Shown piece by piece: positions 5,882-6,310 of a stretch of DNA of 6,310 nt. How positions within the stretch are numbered: the first letter of the stretch is position 1; the number at the start of each line of letters is the position of its first letter. The DNA comes from an uncultured Ruminococcus sp. GTDB taxonomy: Bacteria; Bacillota; Clostridia; Oscillospirales; Acutalibacteraceae. The stretch lies in NCBI GenBank assembly GCA_945632055.1, contig CALZCU010000062.1:1-6310 (forward strand), written 5' to 3'. The notes below the pieces were generated by a model. The model worked only from the letters and a program-made list of their open reading frames with translations, ran no database searches and was not told the origin of the DNA. Position numbers and translations under genes: made by a program.

Positions 5882-6310
5882 TTGACATCTGAGATAATTA
5901 TGGGTATTGTCATTGCACTGCTTGTAGCGTTATCGGCTTTTTTCTCTGCAACCGAAACCGCATATTCATTTGTGAACAAGATCCGTATTCAGCAAAGCTT
6001 TGAAAACGGAAACAAAAAAGCTAAAAACGCTCTTTTTGTTATTGAAAACTTTGACAATGCCCTGACAACAATACTTATCTGCAACAACATTGTAAACCTG
6101 AGCTGTTCTTCAATTGCAACAGTGCTGTGTCTGCATCTTTTCGGAGATATCGGCTCGGCTGTGGCAACGGGAGCAACAACTCTGCTTGTGCTTACCTTCG
6201 GCGAGGTTATCCCGAAATGCCTTGCAAAGGAGCATTGCGACAGCTTTTCGCTCAAAACAGCAGGTATTCTTCGTGTACTTATGTTTCTTCTCACACCGTT
6301 TGTTTTCATC
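5882..6310 (+). CDS. CNNM/DUF21 transmembrane protein (HlyC/CorC-type, probable divalent cation efflux), N-terminal 143 residues
   Basis: The frame is open from TTG at 5882 to the right edge, giving 143 residues; the remainder, expected to include a CBS-domain pair and often a CorC/HlyC C-terminal domain, is outside the window. The first hydrophobic helix (about 6-24) runs into SATETAYS (22-29), then come ICNNIVNL (66-73) and TFGEVIPKCLAKEH (105-118). These correspond to the SxxE, NNxxN and GExxPK motifs of the CNNM membrane domain. Further hydrophobic segments lie at about 58-88, 90-110 and 127-143. Related proteins are linked to Mg2+ or Co2+ export and were historically called hemolysin-like; a hemolytic role is not implied. 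It is transcribed divergently from the tepA operon. The first residue is encoded by TTG, chosen on ribosome binding site spacing and an upstream in-frame stop. The transported ion cannot be told from this fragment. Confidence 0.9.
   Translation, partial: MTSEIIMGIVIALLVALSAFFSATETAYSFVNKIRIQQSFENGNKKAKNALFVIENFDNALTTILICNNIVNLSCSSIATVLCLHLFGDIGSAVATGATTLLVLTFGEVIPKCLAKEHCDSFSLKTAGILRVLMFLLTPFVFI

Noticed and set aside
5989..6309. Minus-strand open frame opposite the CNNM gene
   Set aside because: The plus strand carries the clear CNNM motifs in frame; this is its shadow.

Overview
The window looks like ordinary chromosomal DNA from a Gram-positive, spore-former-type bacterium (Firmicutes, class Clostridia; a Ruminococcaceae/Oscillospiraceae-like lineage is my guess, not proven). 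The reasons are the TepA and SpoIIIE/FtsK genes in one cluster, strong GGAGG-type ribosome binding sites, TTG start codons, and moderate-GC genes separated by a very AT-rich intergenic region. I see no RNA gene, insertion sequence, CRISPR array, prophage gene or attachment site.

Layout. Four genes on the minus strand form a probable operon read from right to left: tepA (5686-4880, ClpP-like protease), uppP (4827-3871, undecaprenyl-diphosphatase), spoIIIE/ftsK (3852-1147, DNA translocase) and a YgiQ-family radical SAM gene (1122 to beyond base 1, so its C-terminus is missing). The gaps are 52, 18 and 24 bases and hold no convincing terminator. The first gap holds a short perfect hairpin. A fifth gene, on the plus strand from 5882 to beyond 6310, encodes the N-terminus of a CNNM/DUF21 (HlyC/CorC-type) membrane protein.

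The 195 bases between the divergent starts at 5686 and 5882 are strongly AT-rich. They contain a good sigma-A-type promoter for each direction: TTGAAA-17-TATAAT on the minus strand and TTTAAA-17-TATAAT on the plus strand. A perfect 9-bp inverted repeat surrounds the plus-strand -35 box and may be an operator.

Working together. TepA (linked to protein translocation), UppP (recycling of the undecaprenyl lipid carrier for wall synthesis) and SpoIIIE/FtsK (chromosome pumping through a closing septum) all act at or near the membrane or division site, so a shared growth-linked housekeeping operon is plausible. YgiQ's role is unknown and it may only share transcription. I found no evidence of a new defence, mobile or biosynthetic system. 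The points worth a second look are modest: insertions in UppP and in the SpoIIIE motor domain, a Glu-to-Gln change in UppP, two TTG starts with near-identical leaders, and the architecture of the divergent promoter region.
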